A DNA stretch of 64,000 nucleotides. It comes from Rhyacophila brunnea. Lineage: Eukaryota; Arthropoda; Insecta; Trichoptera; Rhyacophilidae. The stretch lies in the NCBI GenBank assembly GCA_022495005.1, contig JAGYXB010000051.1, positions 1 through 64,000 on the forward strand, given 5' to 3'. The position numbers and the translations under genes were made by a program. Position 1 is the first letter of the stretch; the number at the start of each line of letters is the position of its first letter. Shown here piece after piece: positions 23,193 to 35,545 of the stretch. The notes under the pieces were generated by a model. The model saw only the letters and a list, made by a program, of their open reading frames with translations. It was not told the DNA's origin and made no database searches.

Positions 23193-25712
23193 CTATGGTG
23201 GATGCTTGTCCAGCAGGATTGCCTTCGGCCTCCTATAGACGTAGTCTGTGTCGCTTCCATTTTCGATCAGTAAATTTCTAATAGTCGCGTTGGGATGGTT
23301 TATCATTGATTTGTATAATTTCTTCGCCAACTTCATGATATGTTCGTGGATGGTTTCAATTTTAAGGTCTCTGTGAAGTGTAGTATTGCGTACAAACCAC
23401 GGTGCGCCCGTGATTCGTCGCAATGTCTTGTTTTGAATGGTCTGGAAGAGTTTAATGTGGCTAGGGTTTGAGTAAGCCCATATGGGGCTTGCGTAGGTGA
23501 TTGTTGGTCTGGTGATTGCTGTATAGAGCAGAAGTTTTGCTCGAGTAGACAGTTTACTCTTGGGACCCATCATGGGTAGAAGTCTTGAATTAACTATTAC
23601 GGCTTGGCGTTTTTTCTCTTGAATGTGTTTATTGAATGTGAGTTTGTTGTCTATCGTAAGACCTAGGTATTTAACCGACTTATCCCAAGGGATTGTGTGG
23701 TTGTGCATTTTGAGATTTATCATTTTAAGGCGGTGCCTATTCGTATGGCTAGCAAAGTGAATGGCAGCGCTCTTAGCTGGATTAATCTGAATACGCCATT
23801 TATCGCACCAGTCGGATATTTGGTTTGCCGCTGTCTGGACTTGCATGATTGCTTAGTTGAGATTGAGCGATTTGCTTAGGATAGCTGTGTCATCTGCGTA
23901 TTGGGCAACGATGGTCGAGCTACCGTAACTGCCAGTGGGAATCGGTATGTCGTTTGTGTACAAGTTGTACAGGGTGGGACCTAACACGGATCCTTGTGGG
24001 ACTCCGGCTGTGGGTGTTTTTGTTGTGGATCTAATTCCATTAAGTTTTACATTGAAGCTCCTATTCCGGAGAAAGGAGCTTATCATGTTGATCAAAGCTA
24101 TGTCGAGTCCTGATTCTGAAAGCTTGACTATAAGACCTTTGATCCAGACCTTATCAAAGGCTTTTGCTATGTCTAGAAAAAGTCCTGTTGTAAAGACTTT
24201 ATAGTTAAATGCTTTGGTTATGTATTCGATAACCCTAAGTAATTGATGGTTGGTCGAATGCCCTGCTCTGAATCCATGTTGGATTTCTGGGATGAGGTCT
24301 GCTTCATCGATCATGATTTGAAGTCTGCGTTTTATGACTCGTTCAAAAATTTTACTTAAGGTCGGTAAGAGGCTAATAGGTCTATGGTTTTCTGGACAAT
24401 GGAATAAGGACTATGTCCGCTACTTTCCAGGCTGCTTGAAAATATTGGAGCTCTAAGCTGGCGTTAATTATCTGCGTAAGTATTTCTATACCTCTGTCTG
24501 GGAGGTTTTTGACGGCTCTGTTTGTTAGACCGTCGTTACCAGGGGATTTTCGGTTATTAAGCCACTTAATGAGGCAACCAATTTCCGTGACCGTGGCCGG
24601 CGTTAGAGGATTTGGTGGAGGATCTGACCTCTTATTGTATATATCCCTGGCTTTCCTGGTGATTTGTCTGACGTGATTAACTATTTCTGAATTGTTTCTG
24701 TCTATTGTGTTTGGAGAGAATGGTTTTGCTATGCTGATTGCAAATGCTTCAGCTTTATCTATAGATGAATATACCGGGCCATTAGGTCCCTGGATATGTG
24801 TTATCTTCTGCTTGGTCTGTCTTAAGATTTTTGTTAGGGACCAGTATGGTGGGCTGCCCTTGACTAAGTTATTTACTTTTTGGCACCAACTGGCGTCATC
24901 AAGTTCTGCTAGTTTCTTCCTGATCTCTAGTATCAACCTGTTGTATAGGGTTTTGGATGCGCGGAGTTTTTGCTCCTGCCATTCCAAACGTGCTTTATTT
25001 TTCTCTCTGATTTTATCTTTAAGGCGCTGTGGTATGTCTGGGCGGAGTGTATGATTTGATGGTCTAACTACGGTGGCTGAGTTTACGGCATCTAGTATTT
25101 CGCCCGTGAATGTCGCGACTGCGGAGTCTATGCTCTCCCCAGTGTTAAGAAGGGTTGGTTGCGTGAGCTTTTCCTTTAACGCTGATTTGAAGTCTACCCA
25201 AGAAGTTTGGGTTCTGATACGTCTGTTAATTGCTAGGGCCACATTTGATGGGTCTCCTAAGTGTAAAAGTACCGGCTTGTGGTCTGAGGATAGTTCGTTA
25301 ACTACGCTGATTTCGTGAATGAAATCAGTTTCCGCGAGTAAGGCAAAATCTATAATAGAAGGTCGATATATGTTATTTAAAGGATAGTGCGTGGGCTCTG
25401 ATGGAGCGGCTAAGGTTATGTTATTATCTTCAATGAATTTATAAATCATTTTACCTCTGAAGTCCGAGGAGCGACCACCCCAAGCCGAGTGCTTAGCATT
25501 GAAATCGCCCGCAATGACTACTGAGGTAACGTTAGCATCCAGTAGGCTATCTAGATCTGATCTGTTAATGGAGTCGTCCTTTTTATAAGGAGGAACGTAG
25601 ACTGAAGTGAATTTAACGCTGCCGGAGGTGCGAGTATTAACTATGATTGAGCATGATTCTAGTGCCCGGCTTTGTGAGGTCGGAGGTGTAGATGCTACGA
25701 CGATTGTAATGA
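23193..25712 (-). pseudogene. Jockey-like non-LTR retrotransposon ORF2 (dead, 5'-truncated)
   Basis: Reading on the minus strand, the frame starts inside an apurinic-type endonuclease domain (VVIAGDFNAKHSAWGGR near 25510-25470). It continues through linker sequence into a reverse transcriptase with FLDIAKAFDKVW, AGVPQGSVLGPTLYNLY and the catalytic YADD, then a C-terminal region with KSVKYLGLTIDNKL and RRITGAPWFVRN. A frameshift with a small deletion interrupts it after VADIVLIP near 24390, and an in-frame TAA follows SLNLN near 23850. The N-terminus of the endonuclease and ORF1 are missing. Such 5' truncation is normal for LINE insertion. When intact, the protein would nick DNA and copy its own RNA at the target. 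This copy cannot make a functional enzyme. Confidence 0.9.
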
Positions 25713-25741
25713 CATTTTAAAGTTGTGAAATATCTTTCCAA

Positions 25742-25820
25742 CAATTGGTGTATTATTAATGGCAGGTTAGTTCTGCACCTTAGGAGAACAAACAACGGAT
25801 GCCCTCGATTCCTCAGGTAA
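25742..25820. repeat. Direct repeat, right copy
   Basis: The block has ggcaggttagttctgcacct followed by aggagaacaaacaacggatg, matching 22036-22108 with scattered differences and in the same orientation. It sits just beyond the 5' edge of the Jockey-like pseudogene. Confidence 0.6.
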
Positions 25821-25939
25821 TTATCAGAGACACACAAGCCAACACCACCAAGAATGTGCAGAGTTCACATTTACGCCGCGTATAAGTCTAAAAAAATATG
25901 TAGCTAAATAAAGATCCCTTAAGCATACCTAAGAGAAAG

Positions 25940-26300
25940 TCAGTCGGATAGAGCCACGGATAATATCCATACAGCCGAAAGTGAAGGAGTCAAAAAATTC
26001 TTTTGGACTCTCTCCACCATAAGGCAGTACTTCAACTGATGCGGGGTCCAAACGATAGACCCACTCTCAAGTCTGCTTCTAACTAAGGAGTTATAGAGAA
26101 TTTTTAGTACCGTAACATCTGAAAAGACCCGGGAAGTACGCAAGACAAAGCCCAACATCTAGCGCCTTTTTACAAATGGTATCTATATGGCCACTTAACG
26201 TTAATTTACTGTCAAACGTAATGCCAAGATCTCTTACAGATGATATTCGTGAGAGAACTCTGCCATGCATCGAATTTTAACAAAATTATAACCGCTGTAT
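25940..26300 (-). pseudogene. Second Jockey-like reverse transcriptase relic
   Basis: On the minus strand the translation reads VRDLGITFDSKLTLSGHID, then, after a frame change, a stretch with LGFVLRTSRVF, LKILYNSLVRSRLE and VERVQKNFL. These are conserved features of the region after the reverse transcriptase core in Jockey/I-type elements. The sequence differs from the neighbouring Jockey-like copy, so it is a separate insertion of another family. Only about 120 codons remain and they are frameshifted. Confidence 0.8.
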
Positions 26301-26499
26301 GGTAAAGATGAGTTTTAGTCCAATACAATAATGAAATTACAATTATCATGTGCTATATGAGACACAAATGGATCGCGTACGTTTTCATTAACCTAATCCA
26401 CTGTAATATTAATAGACTCAGGTAACGGCTTATTTTGTTTTGTTACGCCAAAGAAGTCTTCTAACGCGCGTACATAAGTACACACACCGATTTTTATTA

Positions 26500-26576
26500 T
26501 TATTGTAGGTATTTTTTTCTCTTCAAACGCGTGCCACGCAAAATCATCTCATCGTGTCATAGGTTTGCCACCACTG
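26500..26576. mobile_element. hAT-type terminus fragment
   Basis: The reverse complement starts cagtggtggcaaacctatg and continues with gatgattttgcgtggcacgc, closely matching the left end of the element at 28852. It is a second, inverted copy of that family. I could not locate the partner end. Confidence 0.6.
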
Positions 26577-28843
26577 CCACAGGAGAAAAAAAACACCGGA
26601 AAATAGAGGCTAAACAGTGTCGAAATCAGAAACCATCTACAACCATGTCTTGAAACTTTTTAAAAAAAAATTTTAGCTCCATGACAGCAGACCTCCCAAA
26701 CCAGTGGATCAAAGAATAAACAATTACGATGCAGCCATCCCCACCGAATTTTCGATACCACGTGTAATATTGCTCTTAAAGTCAATGATGAGCTTTGCTT
26801 TACAGTGGAATGTGTGTCGCACGTTATATAGAGGGGGGAAAGTTGCTGCGATGCGTGGTTTGCCATAGGCGGACAGCTTTAAAATCAAAAGAATAGGCAT
26901 ATAACACAACCACTCAAACAGATTCGTACATCTACACAAATCACTGTCATCTTGAATAATAATTGGATAGGAAAGAAATTTTATGATTTTTATTGTTTTA
27001 GTTAAGTTACCTTGAATTCAGTCAGTGCCTCTAAATCCTTAAACCCGTCGGGTACGTTTTTATATTGCGGCCCGATATGTATTAATATTATTAACCTACT
27101 TTGAGGATAAAGCCTGTTTCTGATCTGTGTCGCTATTATCATTATTTATACCATTATTGGACAAATGGATTACGTTTGGGCCTCTCAGGTGCCTAGGTTC
27201 GACACTGCAGTGACAAAGCGAAATATTATTAACAATAGAGAGAGGTTTATGAATGGTAAAATTTATATTTAATAAACTGCGTAAAATGGCTACTACTAAA
27301 CAATTGTATTATAAAGTAAAAGTCATAACTCTCTGGTAATAATAGAAAAAATAGATCTAAAATGTGCAGTAAGTACTTGATAGGTACTTCATTTTAATAT
27401 TAATATAGCATTGATACATGAAACACAATATTTTAATTATTTATCACGTCACGAATATGTTTAACTCTGGAATGTGATTGAAGTCCAGCGGTTGACAGAA
27501 AATGCTCTGTTTTACTATAGTTAACTTTATATGAGCGTTATTGAAATTTTTATTTAGTTTGGAATTACCGTACTTGTGGCAAAATAATTCGAGACGCACC
27601 AGTTGCCAATCGAGTTCGATACTCACCTGTATATTTTATACAAATATGTGTGTTAGATTTTTTATTAAATAACCAACCTAGATCAGATAGTCAACCTAAT
27701 TTTTCCACAAGATGGAGCGATAATCTCCGAGATATGAACTGAAACTGCGCTCCAGTGTGCTCCGGTCATTTAGAGGTTTATTTGTCTGTTCATACCACTT
27801 AGCTGGCTGACTTGCCTAGATGGTCTCCCTAAGCCCGGGCCCCTAGGCTAGAACCATGTGAGACAGTTTAGTATTATAGGTACAGGCCTGACTAAAAGAC
27901 ATTTTTGGTTAATTTATATTGTAACACTAACAAAATAACATATATTATGAACCAAACGTTGAAGCAATCTAATTTGGACCTGAATCGTTACGTGTAATCG
28001 GTATTTAAGGTTGATAACTGATCACAACAATCGGCGTGAATCGGTGAGTCTGCCGCGTAATTGGAGCAATATAAATACAAAATATTATTCTACAATAATT
28101 AACACAATGGGAAAACAGTGATTAACAGTTTAATCAGCATTCTTATTTAATATTTATTTGTTTATTTAATTACCGAACAATAAATAATTATGTATTTTGA
28201 AATAACAGAAAAAAGTGACATACCTACTTAATATAATTTAAGAAAAAAATAATTAAAATATATCTTTTTTGTTTGGTACTACTGTGATGGCAAACTGTTA
28301 TAACTGTTATCTACACAATTTTACAGGAGAGCAAAAACAAATTTTTGAAATCAGTCTGGCAAGTTAGTTTTTAAGATATTTTGAAGTATTTTATATCAAA
28401 ATAAGCGGAATTAGCATCCGAATACAAACCTTAACACATTTTTTTAAAAAGATTGACGTTATATTTATCTTGCGTTTTAAGCAGATACATATTATTTCTT
28501 TTAGCCACATCAAATTTTTTTCACATTAAATCAGATGCAAATATCTTTTAACGTTATTTTGTAACCAATAAATTTGCACCTCTAATATAACCGTTTGCCA
28601 TCACATTACCGTGAAAAATATAATATCGAGGTTAGTAAACTAAGAAACATTCTGTTGGAAATAAATTAATATTGAATTATTTAGAATGTCATCTTCAGCG
28701 TTCATTATTCCATGACGATGTTACCACTATTTTAAGTTAGGGTAGTTATTGAAAAAAATATCAGGAAACAATAGCATTGGGCCAATAAAATCTCATTAAT
28801 TAAGCCCGGCCGCTACACAGGTCCTAGAAAAAAAAATGATATC
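26577..28843. other. Intergenic DNA, no supported gene
   Basis: The stretch is AT-rich. Overlapping minus-strand frames at 26660-26939 show no recognisable domain. The GC-rich block around 27780-27860, with cccctaggctag, is another copy of the dispersed fragment seen at about 20240 and 20590. Confidence 0.4.
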
Positions 28844-28851
28844 GACTATAA

Positions 28852-29493
28852 CAGCGGTGGCGAACCTATGGCAAGCTAGATGATTTTGCATGACACGCGT
28901 TTGAAGAGAAAAAAAACCTATAATAATAATAAATGACAAATCGCATTGTGTAAAAAAGGCTCTCTTCAAGAATAAGCCTTATATTTTATGTAAATATATG
29001 AATGCATAGGTCGGTCATTAGGCTTTATGCGTCACATATAATATTATCGCACTAATCAGGCGGCGGGTGGTGTAATTTTGATCGATTTACAATGCTTGAG
29101 ATCACTGTAGCGAAAGAATGCCTCATCTGATCAGAGCAATTCTGTAGTCAGTTAATGCGTAAAGAATCTTATGAATAATGAATAAATATGAACTAATCAA
29201 TACATTAACAATCAATTTCATTTCTACTCACAAAAAATGGCTGCACCAAATAAGAAACAAAAACTTCGTGGAGCTAGTAGTAGTAATTATGGCAGACAGT
29301 TTCAAAATCGAAAAAAGTGATAAAGCTATATATTGTCCCACGTTCTATGAGTGGTTTCTATAACATCATCATTTTTTAAATAGCATTCTTAAAAACTATT
29401 ACCCCCCATGAAAACTGATCGGCACTTCAGACAGTCGAAAAATAATATTTGAGAAATTTTGTCACGCGTACGTAAAAAGGTTTGCTAACCCTG
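28852..29493 (+). mobile_element. hAT-type element remnant
   Basis: The 642-base element starts cagcggtggcgaacctatgg and ends with the partly complementary ggtttgctaaccctg. Flanks gactataa (28844-28851) and cactataa (29494-29501) form an 8-bp duplication with one change. A short frame from an ATG at 29237 reads MAAPNKKQKLRG and stops after about 27 codons. It could be the start of a transposase whose remainder was lost, since hAT proteins of the GTF2IRD2-like group often begin with a lysine-rich segment. That identification is weak. Confidence 0.7.
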
Positions 29494-29501
29494 CACTATA
29501 A

Positions 29502-30969
29502 TACTTATCAGTACCATTTATAAACTCGAGCGTCTGAGTAAGATCTACCTATTTTGACTATAAACATTTAAAACATTGAAAGATGTTTTAATATAAAAAA
29601 AATATCGTACAAACGTATTATGGTAGTACCAATATTTTTCAAAAATACAATGGTAGGTATAATCTAATACCTAATATTGTAAAAGGTTTCCTAAATTATT
29701 ATTGCTTGAAAGACGTTTGGACGTGGTTTACAAAGAAAAATAATCCGCGAAAATATTTTGTAAACGATTTTCCCTCTTTCACAATGTTATGACAATAACC
29801 TCCACTGGACAATTATTTTATTACTCTATCATTGTTTTTGGTATTATTTTCAAGTATTGTGTAAATATAATAACATTATAATATTATGGTTGACTTGACG
29901 AAGGCTGTTATTTATAGTAGGCACTTAGACGAGTAGTGGTCTGAAGTATTTCTATCAGACGTGCACACATAACAATGGTGCTGTGCGGGGGAGGGGGATG
30001 TCCAATTCGAAAAGATATCGATACTAATTTGCGGGTGGGACGCTGCGGTGTTAGCAAAATCTAGCAGGTGCCACTGACTTCTGAATTTACTGAGTTTTAA
30101 TTACTAATAGTTTGTCTTCGTCTTCAACCGTGGATCTCTGCACTTTTCAGAGTACATTTTCCATACCCAGACACTCCGCACTTTGAGTCCAGCGATGAAT
30201 AAGTATATAGGCTGCAGTTATCCGAGTTATTGCAACCAGTCGTACCCACGAGTGGTTTTCGAATGCGCGTGCCCTACCGTCATAATTATTTGGACCGTTA
30301 GTGTCCGTTTGTATCATTCGCGCTGTCTTTTGGTAATGCCCCTTCAGAATATTAAAGCAAAAATTGAATGCCTAAGATGGTTGCACCAATTCATGAGCTC
30401 CACTGACATAGGCCTTGCGTGTCGTAGAATGAGATGGGCTAACCCGTTGAGATGGTTGTTTGACAGCCGTTTTGTGAAAGGTAATTGAAAGCTGGTGTGA
30501 CAAAGTGATTTAAGTCATTTTCCTACGCTTCCATCACCTGAATATTGAAAATGAAACTAAATAATATTTTTGGATAGTATTTTTTTGAAATACCTTTACA
30601 AATTATCCACATACTACCAATCATTTATCTCGGATACTATAGGTTGATAACCGTTACTAAATACAGTGCTTTCTATACTTTCATATCCATTGTCCCCCAT
30701 AAGATTAACTTTTTGTTAAACAATTTATGGTATCGCTAACAAAAATGTCGACGTTGGTTTTGACCGAGTACAATTATTATTATTGAGCGTCCCAGACATT
30801 CCGAATCGAGTTAAATGTTGCTCCAGCTATTCCCATTCGGATAGCAAACTCTCCTGCAAAATGAAATCTTCCGTGATGGTACTCCGAAGTATTTCCCAAA
30901 ATATAAACCGAATACCCACTATTCGACGCTTGCATTCTGACGATGCTGCTTTACAAAGGTTCGGAGCAG
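29502..30969. other. Intergenic DNA with a GC-richer patch
   Basis: Positions 30120-30500 and 30780-31010 are richer in G+C than the surroundings and hold open frames of 101 and 72 codons. Neither frame has a recognised domain, signal peptide or convincing splice structure. They may be eroded mobile-element sequence belonging to the relic that follows. Confidence 0.35.
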
Positions 30970-31330
30970 CCGTATACCGAGGTTCGAGAACAGATGTATG
31001 ACTTTAGGAGTAACGAGGAGATAATATAACACATCAAACAGTCTCTCTTCACACTGAGAGTGAAGAGGCGACCTTGGAACTAGGTCGGCCACGTATTAAT
31101 TGCGGATGCCAGAAGAGAACTTCAACCTGGCTTGCATATTCTTCAAGCAAACCGGATTCCGGCGTCCTGGAAGGCCGCAAAATTTTATCAATAGAGTGTA
31201 TACGGCGGAACTACGGGATACTGGTATGACCTAGAACGATGCAAGAAGACTGGGCTATCGACAGAGAGTCTTGGAGGCACCGCATATGCTCCATCTAAGA
31301 GGCGGATATGGCTGAAGATGAACAAATATA
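30970..31330 (+). pseudogene. 3' end of an RTE-like retroelement ORF (relic)
   Basis: On the plus strand the translation around 31200-31300 reads AELRDTGMT, a stop, then NDARRLGYRQRVLEAPH. This is the usual C-terminal ending of endonuclease/reverse-transcriptase proteins of RTE-like elements (…W.DA.RLA.DR..WR…). Upstream parts are frameshifted beyond confident reading. Only the tail of the element is present. Confidence 0.6.
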
Positions 31331-31511
31331 ATAAAATTCAGTAAACCATTATTTTAATATTGATTATCAAAAATTATTTAACAATGCTTGCGTGAGAATC
31401 CTATTATGAAAAATACACTCATAATAATATATTCTAAAAAAATGCATTTTTTATTTACATATATTTTATAAAAAAGTGCTTGTATATTCTTTAAATCATC
31501 TTTTGACTTAA

Positions 31512-32948
31512 GGGGGAGAGGCATGCCAGCAGAGAACCTAGCGGAAAAATACGAAGCTTGCAATTTGAGATTATTTTTGATAATTTACAATATTAGTATT
31601 AATTAATAAATATGTGCGTAAGTGCGTAAGATGGAACTATATGTGGAAGGTACTTCTGGAAATGGGAGTTCCATCACACCTTACCTGCCTCATCAAAAAC
31701 TTATATAACAATAGCCACACAAAGGTGAGAGTAAATAGTGCGTTTTCTGAGAGTTTCCGAACCGAGAAGGGAGTTCGTCAGGGATGTGTTTTATCTCTCC
31801 AGTTATTCAATATATATGGAGAGCATATAATGCGAAGAGCCCTAGATCATTGGCAAGGCGGAATAACAATTGGTGGCCAGAAAATAAATAACTTAAGATT
31901 CGCAGATGATACCACACTAATCGCTGCTGATGAAAGGGAACTCTCAGAGCTGCTACATCGGGTAGAGGAAGAGAGTCGCAAATACGGCCTCTTTATTAAT
32001 AGGGATAAAACCAAGTTAATGGTTATTGATCGGGCCAACCTTCTACCAACACCAAGTACACTCCAAAACCTCGAAACAGTCGACGAGTTTGTATATCTTG
32101 GATCGACCATCAGTGGAAAGGGCGGATGCGAAGCGGAAATAAGAAGGCGCACACAAATTGCAAAAAGTGCGATGACACGCCTTACCACTATATGGAAGGA
32201 TCGGGGAATTTCGATTGCCACAAAAATGATGCTTGTGCAAACATTAGTGTTCTCGATATTCCTATACGGAGTCGAGTCGTGGACCCTGAAGGCAAAAGAA
32301 CGGAAGGCAATTGATGCCTTTGAGATGTGGTGCTGGCGCCGAATGCTTCGCATTTCTTGGACGGAGCAGATGACGAACCAGTCAATCATCCAGGGACTGA
32401 AGATAAAGGAACGGCTCTCGACGATATGTCTGAGAAGAATTCTGCAGTTTTTTGAACACATTGTCAGGCGCGGACCGGACAACCTGGAGAGACTGGTAGT
32501 CTTGGGTAGCCTCCAGGGAAAGCGAAGCAGAGGAAGAGCGTCTGCGCGATGGAGCGACCAAGTGAAAGAGCTGACTGGCGGCACCATCCATTCTGCCCTG
32601 AGAAAAGCGGAAGATCGAGAAGGATGGAAAGTCTTGGTCGTTCAAAGGATGGCGAAATTTAAATGTGGCCACGATCCTCAACCATGAGTGCACGACCAAG
32701 AAGAGAGAATAAATATGTATCTGAAAACAATAAAAAGATTTTTTTTTAATTCAAAGATAAACTTACATTTGAAAAAAATGTAATAAAATGTGAATTTGGT
32801 GAACAGGGTCATATCTTATTATTACATTATATATTATGGTCATATTTATTATTAAAATTTAGTTTATTAAGTTATCAATTTTTGACCGTTTAGATTTTTG
32901 AGTATTTTTTTGACTTTGATTTTTTCTCTGCTGGCATGCCTTTCTCCC
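31512..32948. mobile_element. TTAA-flanked inverted-repeat element interrupted by a retroelement
   Basis: The left end, gggggagaggcatgccagca onward (31512-31536), and right end (32924-32948) form 25-bp inverted repeats with two mismatches. Both sides are flanked by TTAA (31508-31511 and 32949-32952), the target used by piggyBac- and Kolobok-type transposons. Removing the nested retroelement and its duplication leaves a MITE of about 334 bases without transposase. Confidence 0.8.
31616..32707 (+). pseudogene. RTE-like reverse transcriptase fragment, 5'-truncated insertion
   Basis: A frame of about 357 codons runs to a stop at 32687. Residue numbers here count from position 31614. It contains GVRQGCVLSLQLFNIY (residues 53-68) and catalytic FADD (96-99). 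The C-terminal region has FLYGVESWTLKAKERK, WCWRRMLRISWTEQM and GRASARWSDQVKELTG, typical of RTE-like elements. The 11-bp direct repeat AATAAATATGT (31605-31615 and 32708-32718) is its target duplication. The frame has no genuine start: it opens at the truncation point, missing the endonuclease and first reverse transcriptase blocks. The remaining frame has no stop, so the insertion is fairly young, but it is dead on arrival. Confidence 0.9.
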
Positions 32949-32952
32949 TTAA

Positions 32953-34370
32953 ATATATATATTAATTAAAAATATAGTCAGAATAGAATATTGACTTTGA
33001 TGTAAATTATTCGGCATGGTCACATCGGCATGGTCTAATCAAAGATATTCACTCTCAATGTTTTAACAGCCACCTAAACTTTCTGTTATATTAATCAATA
33101 TCTCCTAAAAAGACCATATTACTTTATTACTAGTTACAAAACCAGTTTGTTGTCTCTATTATTCCAAGTCATCTACAAAAAAATCCCTCTCCATATAAAA
33201 ACGTCAAGTAAAATAATCCGTATAACAAACATAATATTATTAAAATAATTACAATATTATTATTTTATTCAATACCCATTAAATATAAACAAGATTAAGA
33301 AATTCTTATTATTGAAAAAAAAATGAAAAATCTTGTTTGTAGTGCGAATCAAGCGCATATCTTGCATTTACTTACTAAGTTTTTTATGTTTATTTTAATT
33401 TAGTTTATTAAGTATATAAGTTATCTCGAAGAGATTTTTGAACAAGTAATTAATAAAAAAAACAGCGAATAAAAATGTGTTTAGCTTTTTTATTAGTTTA
33501 TATCGAGCTTTGGCTTTGTGATCATAATCCTGAATAAAACCATATTTTGATGAAGAATATATCATAGCTTAATTTGTAAAAGCAAAGAATGTATGTTTAT
33601 TAATATAATGTTAATAAGGGGAGGGGGTGACAATACTTATAGACCGTCTGATTTAGTACCGATACGAGAAAGCACTCGAGGAAAATTTTTTTTCTGTACT
33701 TAGAACCTATTATTGAAAATGAGTTTTCATTAACGCAATATAATATTGGTTCTTGAAATGAAATTTGTGAAAATACCGACAAACAAAAACTGAGTTACAG
33801 TTTTCACATCACACGACACATTTTCCAATTTGACGACAACCTGTGGCTGATACGAATTTCTGTTAACATGCGAACGCATCACTTACAGATTAATAAACCA
33901 TTTTATCGTGTCGAAGAAAATGATAGTAAAATTATCAATTTAATAATGCCATGTCTACTTTGATTTATATTTGAAAAATAAAAAGTGAAATCGGTTGACA
34001 TGGTTTATGGTGTCACTATTTAATAAATAATCATATATAACTAAGTATATTATTATAATAGATAGTATTGTATCAATTAATGACTTGAGTCAACTCAATG
34101 AAATGAAATAAAAAAACAATGTTCTATTTTTAAATAATCACTCAAAATTATTGATCTATGAACAGTTTATTGAGTATTAAAAAGTACCTACCTACATACA
34201 TACAATTCGGAAATTTTAATTGATCCGAAAAAACTGACTTCAATTGCATAATTTTTATTTATAAGGAAGTGTAATAATATATTTTATGTATTTATTTAAA
34301 ACAACAACATATTATAGGTATATATGTAGGTACCTAATTAGAGATAACCCTAGGCAAAGTGTTATGCATA
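32953..34370. other. AT-rich intergenic DNA
   Basis: Nothing recognisable as a gene or repeat was found here. Short frames, for example 33600-33782 on the minus strand, have no support. Confidence 0.45.
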
Positions 34371-34656
34371 TATTCTATACTACACAAGACTGCTTTCGGC
34401 CTTTACAGCAGCTAACTAGGGTAGGAAAGTAACGGAATATTAGCACATATTGTAATAATTACAATACGTTAACCGTCTGAACTGTCAAAACTGTCTATCT
34501 CACTCTAAAATGTATCATAGCCAAGAAAGGTGTTGTTAAAACATAGCACTTATTGTAACAATTACAACTAACTTATTGTAATTGTTACAATAAGTGCAAA
34601 TACTTGGTTCCTTTCTACCATAGATAGCGGCCGAAAGCAGTCTTGTGTATAGAATA
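34371..34656. mobile_element. MITE family B, copy 1
   Basis: The left end tattctatac, followed by cacaagactgctttcggcc, returns as its reverse complement at the right end, ggccgaaagcagtcttgtg then tatagaata. The centre is a long hairpin built of cacttattgtaacaattaca and its complement (about 34546-34600). It is non-coding. A second, partial copy in opposite orientation lies at 35840-36047. Confidence 0.8.
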
Positions 34657-34899
34657 GATCCGTTGGAATGCTGTATTTTTAGTTTCAAATTGTCTGCAAA
34701 TTTGTTTGGTGTAACCCTTATGAATATTCTGCCTGTGCGATAAACCACCATAACAACATAATATATGAAAATACAATAATAGTAAAATGTTGTTAGGGTT
34801 TTTTATGCTTTGACTATTTTTTAAACCAAGGTACTTTCTAATGAAGTGACCGTATCGTCTGCTTTATAAATAACCTTCATTGTTCTTAAAAGTTTCAAT

Positions 34900-34987
34900 A
34901 TTTGTATTCGTTCCTTCATTCGTCGCCCTTTATAATGTGCCGCCCCTATGCAATTCATGACCTACCTACTTCCATGGGACGTCACTG
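34900..34987 (+). repeat. Right end of the hAT-type MITE family
   Basis: It contains ccctttataatgtgccgccc, attcatgacc and the terminal gggacgtcactg, identical to the 12-bp end of the complete element at 22117-22472. The left end is not identifiable. Confidence 0.6.
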
Positions 34988-35149
34988 CACACAATACATC
35001 ATTAAGTCAATTCATTCACAATACTATATTATAATTAAAAGTAAGTGTTTATTATAAAAATATAAAGCAAAGAATAGCATCGGAAAAAAAATGTCAAACA
35101 ATACAATAAAATTTAAGAATTATAGTGATAAGATGCTGACTTTTCAGAC

Positions 35150-35545
35150 CAATTATATGGTGTGAAGGCATGGACAGTGGACACTCATGAAGACAATGCT
35201 CATAGACCTTTCAAAATGCGGGTGTACAGGTGCATGCTCCGTATCAGCTGACAAGACAATGCTACGAATGTCAAGATGATGTCGAGGAAAAGAAAGTCTA
35301 AATATAGTAATCACAGAAATAAAAACTAGAAACTAGGCATATTTTGGCCACATCAGGTGGCATCCCGAGAGATAAAAACATCTACATTATTCAAGGGAAG
35401 ATAATATACGGTAAGCAAAGCCTAGGAAGAAGATGTCCTGGTTCAAGAATTTTAGAGACTGGTTGGAGCTCAGCACCTCATCTCTATTTAGAGTACCTAG
35501 TGACAGACGTGTAAAAATAACCGAATTCATCGCTGACATTTGATA
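35150..35545 (+). pseudogene. Degenerate reverse transcriptase C-terminal relic
   Basis: The plus-strand translation includes LYGVKAWTVD, FKMRVYRCMLRIS and later LGRRCPGSRILETGW in a shifted frame. These correspond to the FLYG.E.WT, F.MW..RRML.ISW and GKRS.GRRR.SW segments of non-LTR reverse transcriptases. Many stops and frameshifts show that the insertion is old. The minus-strand open frame at 35387-35725 is a shadow of it. Confidence 0.75.

Noticed and set aside
31847..32587. A 246-codon minus-strand frame
   Set aside because: It is the antisense shadow of the reverse transcriptase coding sequence and has no domain of its own.
31614..32687. The long open frame as a host reverse transcriptase gene
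   Set aside because: It lacks a real start codon, begins at a truncation point, and is bracketed by an 11-bp target duplication, so it is a retroelement fragment.
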